A stretch of DNA of 64,000 bases, from positions 3,782,001 through 3,846,000 of the forward strand of contig NZ_CP065047.1 of assembly GCF_015689175.1 (NCBI RefSeq), read 5' to 3'. The DNA is from Mycobacterium kubicae. GTDB taxonomy: Bacteria > Actinomycetota > Actinomycetes > Mycobacteriales > Mycobacteriaceae. Positions 1-8,096 of the stretch are shown here, piece after piece. Both the position numbers and the translations under genes were made by a program. Under the pieces are notes generated by a model. The model did no database searches. It was not told the DNA's origin and saw nothing but the letters and a program-made list of their open reading frames with translations. How positions within the stretch are numbered: the first letter of the stretch is position 1; each line of letters begins with the position of its first letter.

Positions 1-1004
1 CGCTGCCTGCCATTTTGATTGCGTCAGCTGCGACTGGTTTTGCCGGCGCGTTGTTCAACCCCGCGGTGCGAGCTTATCTAGCCGCAGAAGCCGGCGAGCG
101 ACGCGTTGAGGCATTCGCCGTGTTCAACATTTTCTACCAATCGGGGATCCTGTTGGGCCCGCTGGTCGGACTGGCTTTGCTAGCGTTCGATTTTCGGGTG
201 ACGGCGTTCGGCGCTGCAGTTGTGTTTGCCGTACTCACGGTAGCGCAGCTACTCGCGCTGCCCCAGCACCGCGCGGACTTAAACACTGATAGAACAACCA
301 TTCTCGAAGACTGGCGTGTCGTCATCGCCAATAAGTCCTTTTTGATGTTTGCCGCCGCAATGATCGGCTCCTACGTGTTGTCCTTCCAGGTGTATCTCGC
401 CCTACCGTTGCAGGCGTCCATACTCGCACCGGGGTCTCAATCATCCTTGGTAGCAGCAGTATTCGTGGTGTCCGGTGTCGTTGCCGTCGCCGGACAGTTG
501 CGCATTACCCGCTGGTTTGCAGCACGTTGGGGTCCCGGACGCAGTCTGGCCATCGGCCTGACGATTCTGGCCGCGTCCTTCCTGCCGCTGACTATTGTTC
601 CCGACAGCCAACGCTTAGGTGCGGTGGCGGCTGTCGCCGCGCTGCTGGTGTCAGCGGCCATGTTGGCGGTGGGCTCAGCTGCCGTCTTCCCCTTCGAGAT
701 GGAGACCGTCGTTGTGCTGGCCGGGGGCCGGCTTGTGGCCACTCATTACGGGTTTTACAACACCATCGTGGGAGCCGGAATTCTCATCGGGAATCTGGCT
801 ACCGGTGCGGCCATGAGTGCCGCAAGACGGTTGGGCGCCGGTGAATTGCTCTGGGGTGGACTGGTTCTGGTTGGCGTGATCGCCGCCCTGGCCCTGCACC
901 GCCTAGACCGCGGCAATCACCTCCAAGCTCGCGACCCGGCTGGCATGTCCGATAGCCAGGGTAGTGACAAAGGTGTCCGACCGGACGGCAACGAGCGGCG
1001 GTGA
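1..1004 (+). CDS. MFS transporter, 3' part (5' end outside window)
   Basis: This is the C-terminal part of a major facilitator superfamily permease. The reading frame is open from the first bases of the window, so the true start lies upstream and the TTG at 15 is only an internal codon. The visible 330 residues alternate hydrophobic helices and short basic loops, as in the second half to two-thirds of a 12-helix MFS protein. Glycine-rich helices such as SGILLGPLVGLALL are typical of the family. The substrate cannot be told. The last 30 or so residues are hydrophilic (Gly, Asp, Arg) and lie next to a broken oxidoreductase gene on the other strand, so the natural C-terminus may have been altered by a rearrangement. 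Confidence 0.8.
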   Translation, partial: LPAILIASAATGFAGALFNPAVRAYLAAEAGERRVEAFAVFNIFYQSGILLGPLVGLALLAFDFRVTAFGAAVVFAVLTVAQLLALPQHRADLNTDRTTILEDWRVVIANKSFLMFAAAMIGSYVLSFQVYLALPLQASILAPGSQSSLVAAVFVVSGVVAVAGQLRITRWFAARWGPGRSLAIGLTILAASFLPLTIVPDSQRLGAVAAVAALLVSAAMLAVGSAAVFPFEMETVVVLAGGRLVATHYGFYNTIVGAGILIGNLATGAAMSAARRLGAGELLWGGLVLVGVIAALALHRLDRGNHLQARDPAGMSDSQGSDKGVRPDGNERR

Positions 1005-1030
1005 TAGGTAGGCCAATGGTTGTTGTCGTT

Positions 1031-1120
1031 AACCTCACCAGCGTCCACCGCGGGCATCGGCCTTTCAACGAGCTTCAGCACGGACGGGTCACCGGTATGG
1101 GTGTATACGATCGACTTCAT
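1031..1120 (-). pseudogene. 5' fragment of a zinc-type alcohol dehydrogenase/quinone oxidoreductase
   Basis: Reading leftward from an ATG at 1120, the first 30 residues (MKSIVYTHTGDPSVLKLVER, then a Pro-rich segment ending DAGEV) look like the N-terminus of a medium-chain dehydrogenase/reductase. A good ribosome site (AAAGGA) precedes the ATG. After GEV the expected continuation (a strand followed by SGVNP-like residues) is missing, and the frame runs into the antisense of the MFS gene. The fragment is therefore a start with its RBS and no body. A chance match over 30 residues is unlikely but not excluded. Confidence 0.6.
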
Positions 1121-1184
1121 CGGCTTCCTTTCATGGGTTGTGCCAAGACCTCGACGTTGGCGAAATTCGACGACCCGCAGTGGT

Positions 1185-2255
1185 TCATGGCTTCAGTCGA
1201 ATCGGTTGGGCGCCGACGTTGACTCGCACGATCAGGTACGGCGGTATGCGGTCGTCGGTTCCGTGATTGAACAGCGGGGTTCGCGGCAACTGGTTGACAC
1301 TGACATACAAATGTCCGTCCGAGGCCAGGGCCAACGTGTCGGGCCACAGCAGCGTTTTCGCTTGCAACACCGTTGCCCACTGTCCTGTGGGACTGCGGCG
1401 TAACACCGCGCCGTGCTCGTAGGCGGTGGCGTAAACGTTTCCGGCCGTGTCTGATTCAAGACCGTCGGAGGCACACTTGTCACCGTGGTCGAGAATGGTC
1501 TCGGCGACCAGGGTGTCGCTGAGGTCCCGGTCGCGCAACGCGGCTGTGTCGACACTGTAGAGCCGCCGTGACGAGAGGGGACAGTAGAACAGCCGGGTGC
1601 CGTCGGGGCTGATCGCGATCCCGTCGGCGCCCACTTGGTATTGATCACGTACCACACCCTCGACCACGGCGCGGAATTGATTCTGCGCCTGCGTGCTCGG
1701 GTGGCCCCGAAGTCGATCCCAGCAATCACCGGTGTCAAGGTCGACGACGATGAGGGCACCCGTGGACTGTGAGTCCGTGATGTAGGCGTAGTGACCGGCA
1801 GAGAAATCGAAACGCACATCGTTCAGATAGGTTGTCGGCGTCATTGCCGTGTCGTCGATGGGAAACACCCGGTCGATTTCGTTGCGAGTCAGGTCAACCC
1901 GGACGAGCTTGGGTCCGCCACCGCTGACGTACGGCGAGAACGAGGGCGCACCGGTATCCAGTAGCCACAGGTACCCGTCGGGGTCGACGATCACACTCTG
2001 GACCGAGATGAGCCGCTCCCGAGGGTCCGGCGCGGGCCACGCGTTCACCTGCGCGCCGGGAAAAGGGACGGCTCGGCCGTTGATGACCTCCGCGACGGTG
2101 TAGGCCACGTCGTCACCCCACCGCGGAAAGGAGACGAAGATCCGGCGGTGATCACTGACTGTCACGCCGGTGGGCATCAGGTCGGTGAACTCGGCCACCA
2201 CTTCGTATTCGGGTTGGGCGTCGCTACCGAGCGGACGCGGCGAAGCGTTGGTCAT
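1185..2255 (-). CDS. Major royal jelly/yellow-type six-bladed propeller protein
   Basis: This 356-residue protein begins with ATG at 2255. An N-terminal segment (PTGVTVS, then RIFVSFPRWGD and the VAYTVAEV strand) matches the start of the major royal jelly/yellow family, which is related to SMP-30/gluconolactonase propellers. Later blades contain the LWLLDTG, YAYITDS and GIAISPDG motifs seen in these folds. No signal peptide is evident. Known relatives include lactonases and ligand-binding proteins, so a hydrolytic role on a lactone intermediate is plausible but inferred. It is the last gene of a minus-strand cluster: the oxidoreductase upstream stops 27 bases before its start, and an enolase-superfamily enzyme leads the group. 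Confidence 0.75.
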   Translation of the reverse strand: MTNASPRPLGSDAQPEYEVVAEFTDLMPTGVTVSDHRRIFVSFPRWGDDVAYTVAEVINGRAVPFPGAQVNAWPAPDPRERLISVQSVIVDPDGYLWLLDTGAPSFSPYVSGGGPKLVRVDLTRNEIDRVFPIDDTAMTPTTYLNDVRFDFSAGHYAYITDSQSTGALIVVDLDTGDCWDRLRGHPSTQAQNQFRAVVEGVVRDQYQVGADGIAISPDGTRLFYCPLSSRRLYSVDTAALRDRDLSDTLVAETILDHGDKCASDGLESDTAGNVYATAYEHGAVLRRSPTGQWATVLQAKTLLWPDTLALASDGHLYVSVNQLPRTPLFNHGTDDRIPPYLIVRVNVGAQPIRLKP

Positions 2256-2282
2256 GACTGCCTCCCCGCCGCCGGCTGCGGC

Positions 2283-3278
2283 CTAACTGGAACCGACTTG
2301 GACAACGACTTTCCCCTTGGCGGAATGGCTTTCGACAGCTGCGTAGGCCTCGTGCAGGTTCGCAAAGGTGTAGGTCCCGGGGTCCAGCCGCGGAACCAAT
2401 TGACCCGAGTCGGCCATTTCCGTCGCCAGCTGAAGAGCCCGTCCGTGACGCTCGCGGTGCTGTCCGGTGAGCAGTGGCAGCAGAGTGAACACACCAGAGT
2501 AGGTCGCTGCCCGGAACGACAGCGGCGCCAAGCTGTGGGTGCCCCAGCCAAGTGCGCTTACGACATGGCCCGTGTAGCGCTTGACCGCGGCGAACGAGTC
2601 ATCCAATGTCGCCCCACCGACGGTATCGAAGACGACGTCGAAACCGTCGCCCGCCGTATGCTCAGCGACGTACTCGGGCACCGTAGTCGTCGTGTAGTCA
2701 ATGCCGACTGCGCCGCCCGCGGCGATGATCTCCTGGCTCGCCGGGCTGCCTGTGGCGAACACCTTCGCACCCAGATACCGCGCCAGCTGGACGGCGAGGT
2801 GACCTACGCCTCCCGCCCCTCCGTGCACAAGCACCAAGGCACCGTCGCGGATATGTGTGTGACAGACGAGCGCCTCCCACGCGGTGATGAAAGCCAACGG
2901 CAGAGCCGCGGACTCGACCATCGACAGCGCCCGGGGCTTCGGCGCCAGCAGCTGGCTATCGACGGCGGCGAATTCGGCGAGCGTTCCCTGAATGCCGCCC
3001 ACTCCGCCGGTCATCCCGAAAACCTCGTCCCCGGGCCGGTATTCGCCGGCGCCATCGCCGACCGATTCGACCACGCCGGCCATATCGATGCCGAGCACCG
3101 CGGGAACAGCGGTTCGCGCGTGTGCCGCCTCGCCCCGCTGAATCTTTGTGTCGAGGGGATTCACCCCGCTGGCCATCACCCGCACCAGCACCTGTCCTGG
3201 GCCCGGCGACGGCACCTCCGTCTCGAGGATCTGAAGCGGTGCACCGAATTCGGTGAGAACTGCTGCTCGCATTGGCAT
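2283..3278 (-). CDS. Zinc-free quinone oxidoreductase-like MDR enzyme
   Basis: This 331-residue medium-chain dehydrogenase/reductase probably reduces a quinone or enone with NADPH in the cytoplasm. The N-terminal GroES-like domain carries the SGVNPLDTKIQRG stretch typical of zeta-crystallin relatives. The nucleotide-binding domain has the glycine motif HGGAGGVGHLAVQLAR near residue 150. The catalytic-zinc cysteine and histidine ligands of true alcohol dehydrogenases are not apparent. It lies between an enolase-superfamily gene upstream (120-base gap) and a propeller gene downstream (27-base gap), so co-transcription is likely. The substrate is unknown. Confidence 0.85.
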   Translation of the reverse strand: MPMRAAVLTEFGAPLQILETEVPSPGPGQVLVRVMASGVNPLDTKIQRGEAAHARTAVPAVLGIDMAGVVESVGDGAGEYRPGDEVFGMTGGVGGIQGTLAEFAAVDSQLLAPKPRALSMVESAALPLAFITAWEALVCHTHIRDGALVLVHGGAGGVGHLAVQLARYLGAKVFATGSPASQEIIAAGGAVGIDYTTTTVPEYVAEHTAGDGFDVVFDTVGGATLDDSFAAVKRYTGHVVSALGWGTHSLAPLSFRAATYSGVFTLLPLLTGQHRERHGRALQLATEMADSGQLVPRLDPGTYTFANLHEAYAAVESHSAKGKVVVQVGSS

Positions 3279-3398
3279 TCCTACCTCTCTTGGCTAAATC
3301 AGGGGCATCCGTAGGTAAGCCCGCGTTGGCGCGCTATGTCGGAAGAAGGCGTCTCGTACGGCGGGCATGGCGACCTCTCGGCTGCGGTGTGACCAGTG

Positions 3399-4499
3399 TC
3401 AGATATGGATGGTGTACTTCTGGACCGCACGTTCATCCCAGACGAGTCCAGCACCGGGCTGATCCGAGGCGGTGACCATACCCGCCTCTGGCAGCACCGG
3501 GTCGGCCAGAATCGGATACGCCCAGTCCACCCACTCGAGCCAGTGGGCCGTGGGAGTTACGCGAAGCAGGTGCGCGGCGAACTCGGGATACAGATGGCTG
3601 GACAACTGAACCCCGGCGGCGGCCGCGACCCCGGCGGTTCGCAGCCACCCGGTGACGCCGCCGATCCGCATCAGATCGACCATTGCGTAGTGGACGGCAC
3701 CGCGATCCAGGAAGTTCAGTAGATCGCGGGCGCCATAAAAGTTCTCGCCGGCCTGCAGTGGAGTGCGGATCTGCTGCGCGAGTTGGGCATAGCCCCGAAC
3801 GTCGTCGTAAGCGATGGGCTCTTCGAACCAGTAGAGGCCCCGCTCGTCGAGTTCATGGCAACGCCGTATCGCATCACCGGCGCCCAGGGCCTGATTGAAA
3901 TCGACCATGAGGTCGACCTCGTCACCGATCCCCTGCCGGACGGCATCGATGGCCGCCAAGTCGTCGCGTAGATGCGGGTTGCCCAAACGCATCTTCACCG
4001 CGGTGAAGCCGCCCTCGTTGATCAACATCTCGGCTTCGGAGGCGAGCGTGGAAACTTCATGCCGCCACAAGCCGTTGCTGTTGTACGCCCGCACCGGTCC
4101 GACCGACCCGCCCAGCAATTGGGCCAACGGCAAACCTGCGGTCTTGGCAAGAGCGTCCCACACAGCCATGTCGACGGCGGACACCGCAATGGTGGTGAGG
4201 CCCGATACGCCAACAACATTGAGTGACTTCAGGGCTGAGCTGAAAGCGTCACCGGGTGCGACGTCACGACCGGGCAGGCCGTCGAGCAGGTCGCGGATCA
4301 CGCCGGTCACCACCGGCAGCGACTTGGCGCGATACGGCGCGATATAACTCGACCCGACGACACCGTCCGCCATCTCCACGTCGACGAGGACCAGCGGCCA
4401 GTGCTCGTACCTTCCAATGGCGGCGATGATCGGATGCCGCAACGGAACCACGACGGCACGCACAGACGTGCGCTGCACCGTCATTCGTGGGTGGTTCAT
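3399..4499 (-). CDS. Mandelate racemase/muconate lactonizing enzyme family protein
   Basis: This 366-residue enolase-superfamily protein probably abstracts a proton alpha to a carboxylate. The barrel carries the expected residues: Lys in AVKMRLG as one catalytic base, metal ligands Asp in VDFNQ, Glu in FEEP and Glu in GENF, and His in SSHLYPE as the opposite base. The SSHL...HWLEWVDWA stretch resembles the mandelate racemase subgroup more than muconate cycloisomerases. The N-terminal capping domain is present, so the protein looks complete. It is the first gene of a three-gene minus-strand cluster, divergent from an HxlR-type regulator 295 bases away. A racemase or an acid-sugar dehydratase are both possible. 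Confidence 0.88.
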   Translation of the reverse strand: MNHPRMTVQRTSVRAVVVPLRHPIIAAIGRYEHWPLVLVDVEMADGVVGSSYIAPYRAKSLPVVTGVIRDLLDGLPGRDVAPGDAFSSALKSLNVVGVSGLTTIAVSAVDMAVWDALAKTAGLPLAQLLGGSVGPVRAYNSNGLWRHEVSTLASEAEMLINEGGFTAVKMRLGNPHLRDDLAAIDAVRQGIGDEVDLMVDFNQALGAGDAIRRCHELDERGLYWFEEPIAYDDVRGYAQLAQQIRTPLQAGENFYGARDLLNFLDRGAVHYAMVDLMRIGGVTGWLRTAGVAAAAGVQLSSHLYPEFAAHLLRVTPTAHWLEWVDWAYPILADPVLPEAGMVTASDQPGAGLVWDERAVQKYTIHI

Positions 4500-4666
4500 A
4501 GACAGTCGGCATTCACGACGAGGGTTAGGCGGCCAGCGGTCACGGGTAGCTCCTAGGGGGTGAGCGGGGAACGCCGCGAGGCTAATCGAGCGATCCGGGT
4601 GACATGCAAGGGATACTGCTCTCTATTTGAAACCATTGCACCTCACAACAGCGAAGGCGAATCCGC

Positions 4667-4798
4667 ATGACCGTCGCCGCAGACGATCATGCCGGTCGCG
4701 CCAAGGCGGTGCAGGTTCTGCTCGTAGGGTTGACCCGCGCGCCCGAGGCACGCCGAAATAACAAAGCCCCCGCGAGGAAGCCACGAGCACAGTCATGA
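4667..4798 (+). CDS. Possible 43-aa ORF coupled to the HxlR regulator
   Basis: An ATG at 4667, preceded by GAAGG, opens a 43-codon frame whose TGA overlaps the ATG of the HxlR regulator as ATGA. The product would be basic in its second half, with several Arg, Lys and Pro residues. I recognise no family. The exact ATGA overlap suggests translational coupling, but a frame this short can arise by chance. The rest of 4500-4666 should hold the divergent promoters of the HxlR gene and the catabolic cluster. I saw no clear promoter motif there. Confidence 0.3.
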   Translation: MTVAADDHAGRAKAVQVLLVGLTRAPEARRNNKAPARKPRAQS

Positions 4799-5175
4799 CT
4801 CACACTTGCCGGACGGGCCAGCACGACGATCACGACGTGTACGCCGCGCTTTGTCCATGCCGAACCCTGCTGGATCTGTTGGCCAACAAGTGGTCGGCGT
4901 TGTTGATCGGCCTCCTCGAGCCGGGACCCCTGCGGTTCAGCGGGCTGCGGGATCAGTTGCCCGGCATCAGCTCCAAGATGTTGACCCGCACGCTGCGACG
5001 CCTCGAAGCAGCCTCATTGATCACGCGAACCGTCTATGCCGACGTACCACCACGAGTTGAGTACGAGCTGACCGAATTGGGTGCGAGCGCCGCTGTTCCC
5101 CTGCGACTGCTGCGCACCTGGGCCGAGGAGAACCTCGATCACGTCGCCGCACTCAATCAGGATTGGGCTGACTGA
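4795..5175 (+). CDS. HxlR-family winged-helix transcriptional regulator
   Basis: This 126-residue protein has the HxlR-type MarR-like winged helix. The N-terminal CPCRTLLDLLANKWS stretch contains the conserved Cys and the NKW of the family, followed by LRFSGLRDQLPGISSKMLTRTLRRLE as the recognition helix region and an RVEYELTELG wing. Cys residues at about 19 and 21 could sense redox state or electrophiles, as in other HxlR members. It is divergent from the mandelate-racemase-like operon, the usual arrangement for a local regulator, and it probably binds within 4500-4794. Confidence 0.88.
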   Translation: MTHTCRTGQHDDHDVYAALCPCRTLLDLLANKWSALLIGLLEPGPLRFSGLRDQLPGISSKMLTRTLRRLEAASLITRTVYADVPPRVEYELTELGASAAVPLRLLRTWAEENLDHVAALNQDWAD

Positions 5176-5303
5176 GACTTCGTCGCGTGGTCCCAAGCGC
5201 CTTCGCGATGGCCTTGCTCCGGCAGTGACCCAGCGAGCTCAGATCGCCAAGCCTGTCAACAATGCCATTGACTAATGTCACCATTTGGGATTGACTGCGT
5301 TGC

Positions 5304-6293
5304 ATGAACGACGGCGTTCCGGTGCGCGGGTCCCTGCGATCGCGCGCCGCGGTGGCGATGAGCACCCTGCTGCTTCGGCCCATCACCGGACTCATCCCGG
5401 TCGAGCGAGCTTGGGGCATCTGGGCGTCCCGCCAGCTGATCGCCGGCCTGATGCGCACGTTCGGGCCCGCCATGGCGGGCAGCCGCATCGATCACGTCGA
5501 CCGCGTGCTGCCGGACGGACGCCGCGTCGTCGGCGAATGGGTGTACGGCCCGAACGTATCGCCAACCCGCAATGCTGCGGTGTATTACGTCCACGGCAGC
5601 GGCTACGCCATGTGTTCGCCGAAGACGCACCGGCGACTGACCTCCTGGTTGTCCTCGCTCACCGGACTACCGGTGTTCTGCGTCGACTACCGACTGGCGC
5701 CACAGCACCGCTTCCCCACCGCCGCGCAGGACGTCCGCGCGGGTTGGGACTGGCTGTTGCATGGTTGTGAACTACGTGCGAAAGACATTGTGGTGGCCGG
5801 TGATTCGGCAGGCGGGCATCTGTCGGTGGACATGCTGCTGCAACCAGAGGTCGCCGCGAATCCGCCCGCGGCGCTGGTGCTCTTCTCACCCCTGATCGAC
5901 CTGACGTTCGCATTGTGCGCGGCCCGAGAACTGCACCGGCCGGACCCGGCCATCCGCGCCGCCGCAGCCGCCAAGCTGGTCGCGCTGTACTCAATGGGGG
6001 TCGACCCGGCTCACCGTCGGCTCAAGCTCGATGTCGCCGGCGGGTTGCCACTTCCGCCGACCCTCGTTCAGGCCGGCGGCGCAGAAATGCTCGAAGGGGA
6101 TGCACGCCAACTCGCCGCCGACATTCACGCCGCCGGCGGGGAGTGTGAGCTGCAGATCTGGCCCGACCAATTACACGTGTTCCAGGCCCTGCCGCGTCTG
6201 TCACCGGAAGCGTCCGAAGCAATGCAGTATGCCGCGCGGTTCATCGCTAAGGCGCTGGCGGACAACGTCACGGCGACGGAAAAGGCCGGCTGA
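5304..6293 (+). CDS. Alpha/beta hydrolase, hormone-sensitive lipase type
   Basis: This 329-residue esterase or lipase belongs to the mycobacterial Lip family (HSL group). The nucleophile serine is in VAGDSAGGHLS (residues about 165-175). The likely acid is in the GGAEMLEGDA region and the histidine in the QLHVFQ stretch near residue 290. The oxyanion motif reads HGSGY where most family members have HGGG or HGGGF. Two Gly positions are kept but the central one is Ser. The gene starts a plus-strand run in which the next start is only 4 bases downstream, so it is probably co-transcribed with the SDR, ferritin-like protein and monooxygenase that follow. An ester substrate produced by the monooxygenase is an attractive idea. 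Confidence 0.87.
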   Translation: MNDGVPVRGSLRSRAAVAMSTLLLRPITGLIPVERAWGIWASRQLIAGLMRTFGPAMAGSRIDHVDRVLPDGRRVVGEWVYGPNVSPTRNAAVYYVHGSGYAMCSPKTHRRLTSWLSSLTGLPVFCVDYRLAPQHRFPTAAQDVRAGWDWLLHGCELRAKDIVVAGDSAGGHLSVDMLLQPEVAANPPAALVLFSPLIDLTFALCAARELHRPDPAIRAAAAAKLVALYSMGVDPAHRRLKLDVAGGLPLPPTLVQAGGAEMLEGDARQLAADIHAAGGECELQIWPDQLHVFQALPRLSPEASEAMQYAARFIAKALADNVTATEKAG

Positions 6294-6296
6294 ACC

Positions 6297-7154
6297 GTGC
6301 TGAAGCCGCTGGACAGATTACTGAACAGAGCCAGGACCAGTCATGGCGCGTCGGCCGTGGTCACCGGCGCCGGTAGCGGAATCGGCGCTGCCTTCGCCAT
6401 CGAGCTCGGCCGTCGCGCAGGCGCGGTGGTCTGTAGCGACATCGACGACCTCGCCGCCCAGCGGACGGTCGACACCATCACCGGGCAAGGCGCCAAAGCC
6501 GTTGCCGTGCATTGTGACGTCTCCCAGATCGACGACGTACGCGCCTTGGCTGAACAGGCGCAGTCGTGGTTCGGCGCACCGCCCACCCTGGTGATCAACA
6601 ACGCGGGCGTGGGCGCGGGCGGGGCGCCGATCGGTCAGATCCCGCTGGACGACTGGATGTGGACGCTCGGAATCAACCTCTGGGGGCCGATCCACGGATG
6701 TCACGTGTTCACCCCGATCCTGCGCGAAGCCGAACCGGTCAACGCGCCGCGCGGCATCATCAACGTTGCCTCCGCAGCGGCGTTCGGCTCGGCTCCGGGC
6801 ATGGCCGCGTACAACGTCAGCAAGGCCGGCGTGCTCTCCCTGTCGGAGACACTCTCGGCCGAATTAGCCGGCAGCGCAGTGAAAGTGACGGCCCTTTGCC
6901 CGACCTTCGTCAAGACCAATATCGTCCAATCCGGCCGGATCAGCGAGGGTGCCAGCGAACGGGCGGCCAGGCTGATGCGCTGGACCGGATTTTCCGCGGC
7001 CAAAGTCGCCCGGATCTGCCTCGACGCTCACGACCGCGGCGAGCTGTACTGCCTGCCGCAGTTCGACGCCAAGATCGGCTGGAACATCAAACGCCTTGCA
7101 CCGGCGGCATATACGCGGGCGGCTGGTTTCGTCGCCCGGTCGAACCTGCACTGA
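6297..7154 (+). CDS. Short-chain dehydrogenase/reductase
   Basis: This 285-residue classical SDR starts at a GTG 4 bases after the hydrolase stop. It has the cofactor motif TGAGSGIG, the NNAG structural motif, an SAAAF serine region and the catalytic YNVSK. An acidic residue after the second strand (SDIDD) favours NAD(H) over NADP(H). The gene precedes a ferritin-like protein and a Baeyer-Villiger-type monooxygenase. Similar hydrolase/SDR/monooxygenase sets occur in mycobacteria, such as the mymA operon, and are linked to envelope lipid or hydrophobic substrate metabolism. An alcohol-to-ketone step feeding the monooxygenase is an inference. Confidence 0.9.
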   Translation: MLKPLDRLLNRARTSHGASAVVTGAGSGIGAAFAIELGRRAGAVVCSDIDDLAAQRTVDTITGQGAKAVAVHCDVSQIDDVRALAEQAQSWFGAPPTLVINNAGVGAGGAPIGQIPLDDWMWTLGINLWGPIHGCHVFTPILREAEPVNAPRGIINVASAAAFGSAPGMAAYNVSKAGVLSLSETLSAELAGSAVKVTALCPTFVKTNIVQSGRISEGASERAARLMRWTGFSAAKVARICLDAHDRGELYCLPQFDAKIGWNIKRLAPAAYTRAAGFVARSNLH

Positions 7155-7173
7155 CAACCAGGAGGGGAACGCG

Positions 7174-8094
7174 ATGGCCATCGAAATGGAAGCCATGCTC
7201 GCCAAGATCAAGGATCGCCAATGGGCGCTCGCCGATATCGACTGGGACGCACCGGGTGCGGAAACGATCCGACCCGAATTCCGGCCCAAGCTGAAAGCTT
7301 TCATGGCAGATCTGTGCTGGATCGAAAACATCGGGGCCCGCGGATTCGCCGCGCTGGCCAAGAAGGCGCCCAATGCCACGGTGGCGGAGATATACCGATA
7401 CTTCCATGCCGAGGAGCAACGGCACGCCAATGCCGAGCTGGCTTTGATGAAGCGTTGGGGCATGCTCGATGACGGCGAGCTTCCCGAGCCGAACGTCAAC
7501 ATCCGGTTGGCGATCCAATGGCTGGACACCTACTCCGACAGCATGCCGCTGTCGGTGCTGGGCACCGTCATTCCCATGCTCGAAGTGGCCCTCGACGGGG
7601 CGCTGCTCAAGTTCCTGCTGGACACGGTGGAAGACCCGGTCTGCCATCAGGTATTCGAGAAGATCAACAACGACGAATCACGGCACATCGCAGTGGATTT
7701 CGCGGTGCTGGACATGATCGGTCACGCCACGGCGCGTCGCCTCGCCATCGAATTCGTCGGCACGGTAGCGACGCCCGGGCTCATCATCGGCGCGCTGATG
7801 TACATCCCGCTGCTCAATCGCATCCGTAACGAGATGGCGGCGATGGGCATGGAGGCTGAGCGGCTCTACAGCGCGGTGAAGCGCTTCAAGCAATTGGGTG
7901 AGCGCGGCGAGAGCACCCCGCGGGTACCTGCCTATCGAGTCCTCAGACGCCACGCCGCGATGGTCGTCAACCCCCAACACCCCTACCACCTGCTGGCCAA
8001 TTCCATGGTGTGGCTGTCGGAGCGCTACCCCCGCCCGTTGCTCAAACCGGTGCCCAGCTGGTTCAAGGAACTGACCTACCGGCCGGCGGCGTGA
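7174..8094 (+). CDS. Ferritin-like di-iron family protein
   Basis: This 306-residue helical protein starts at the ATG at 7174, which has a strong RBS (GGAGGGG, 7161-7167). A GTG further upstream at 7096 would overlap the SDR gene and is not favoured. Two metal-binding type motifs are visible: EEQRH near residue 72 and DESRH near residue 168. Both give Glu and His ligands on four-helix-bundle helices, as in ferritin-like oxidases and desaturase-like proteins. No transmembrane segment is certain, although the stretch around VATPGLIIGALMYIPLL is hydrophobic. Its place between an SDR and a flavin monooxygenase suggests an oxidative step on a lipophilic molecule. The precise role is unknown. Confidence 0.78.
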   Translation: MAIEMEAMLAKIKDRQWALADIDWDAPGAETIRPEFRPKLKAFMADLCWIENIGARGFAALAKKAPNATVAEIYRYFHAEEQRHANAELALMKRWGMLDDGELPEPNVNIRLAIQWLDTYSDSMPLSVLGTVIPMLEVALDGALLKFLLDTVEDPVCHQVFEKINNDESRHIAVDFAVLDMIGHATARRLAIEFVGTVATPGLIIGALMYIPLLNRIRNEMAAMGMEAERLYSAVKRFKQLGERGESTPRVPAYRVLRRHAAMVVNPQHPYHLLANSMVWLSERYPRPLLKPVPSWFKELTYRPAA

Positions 8095-8096
8095 CC

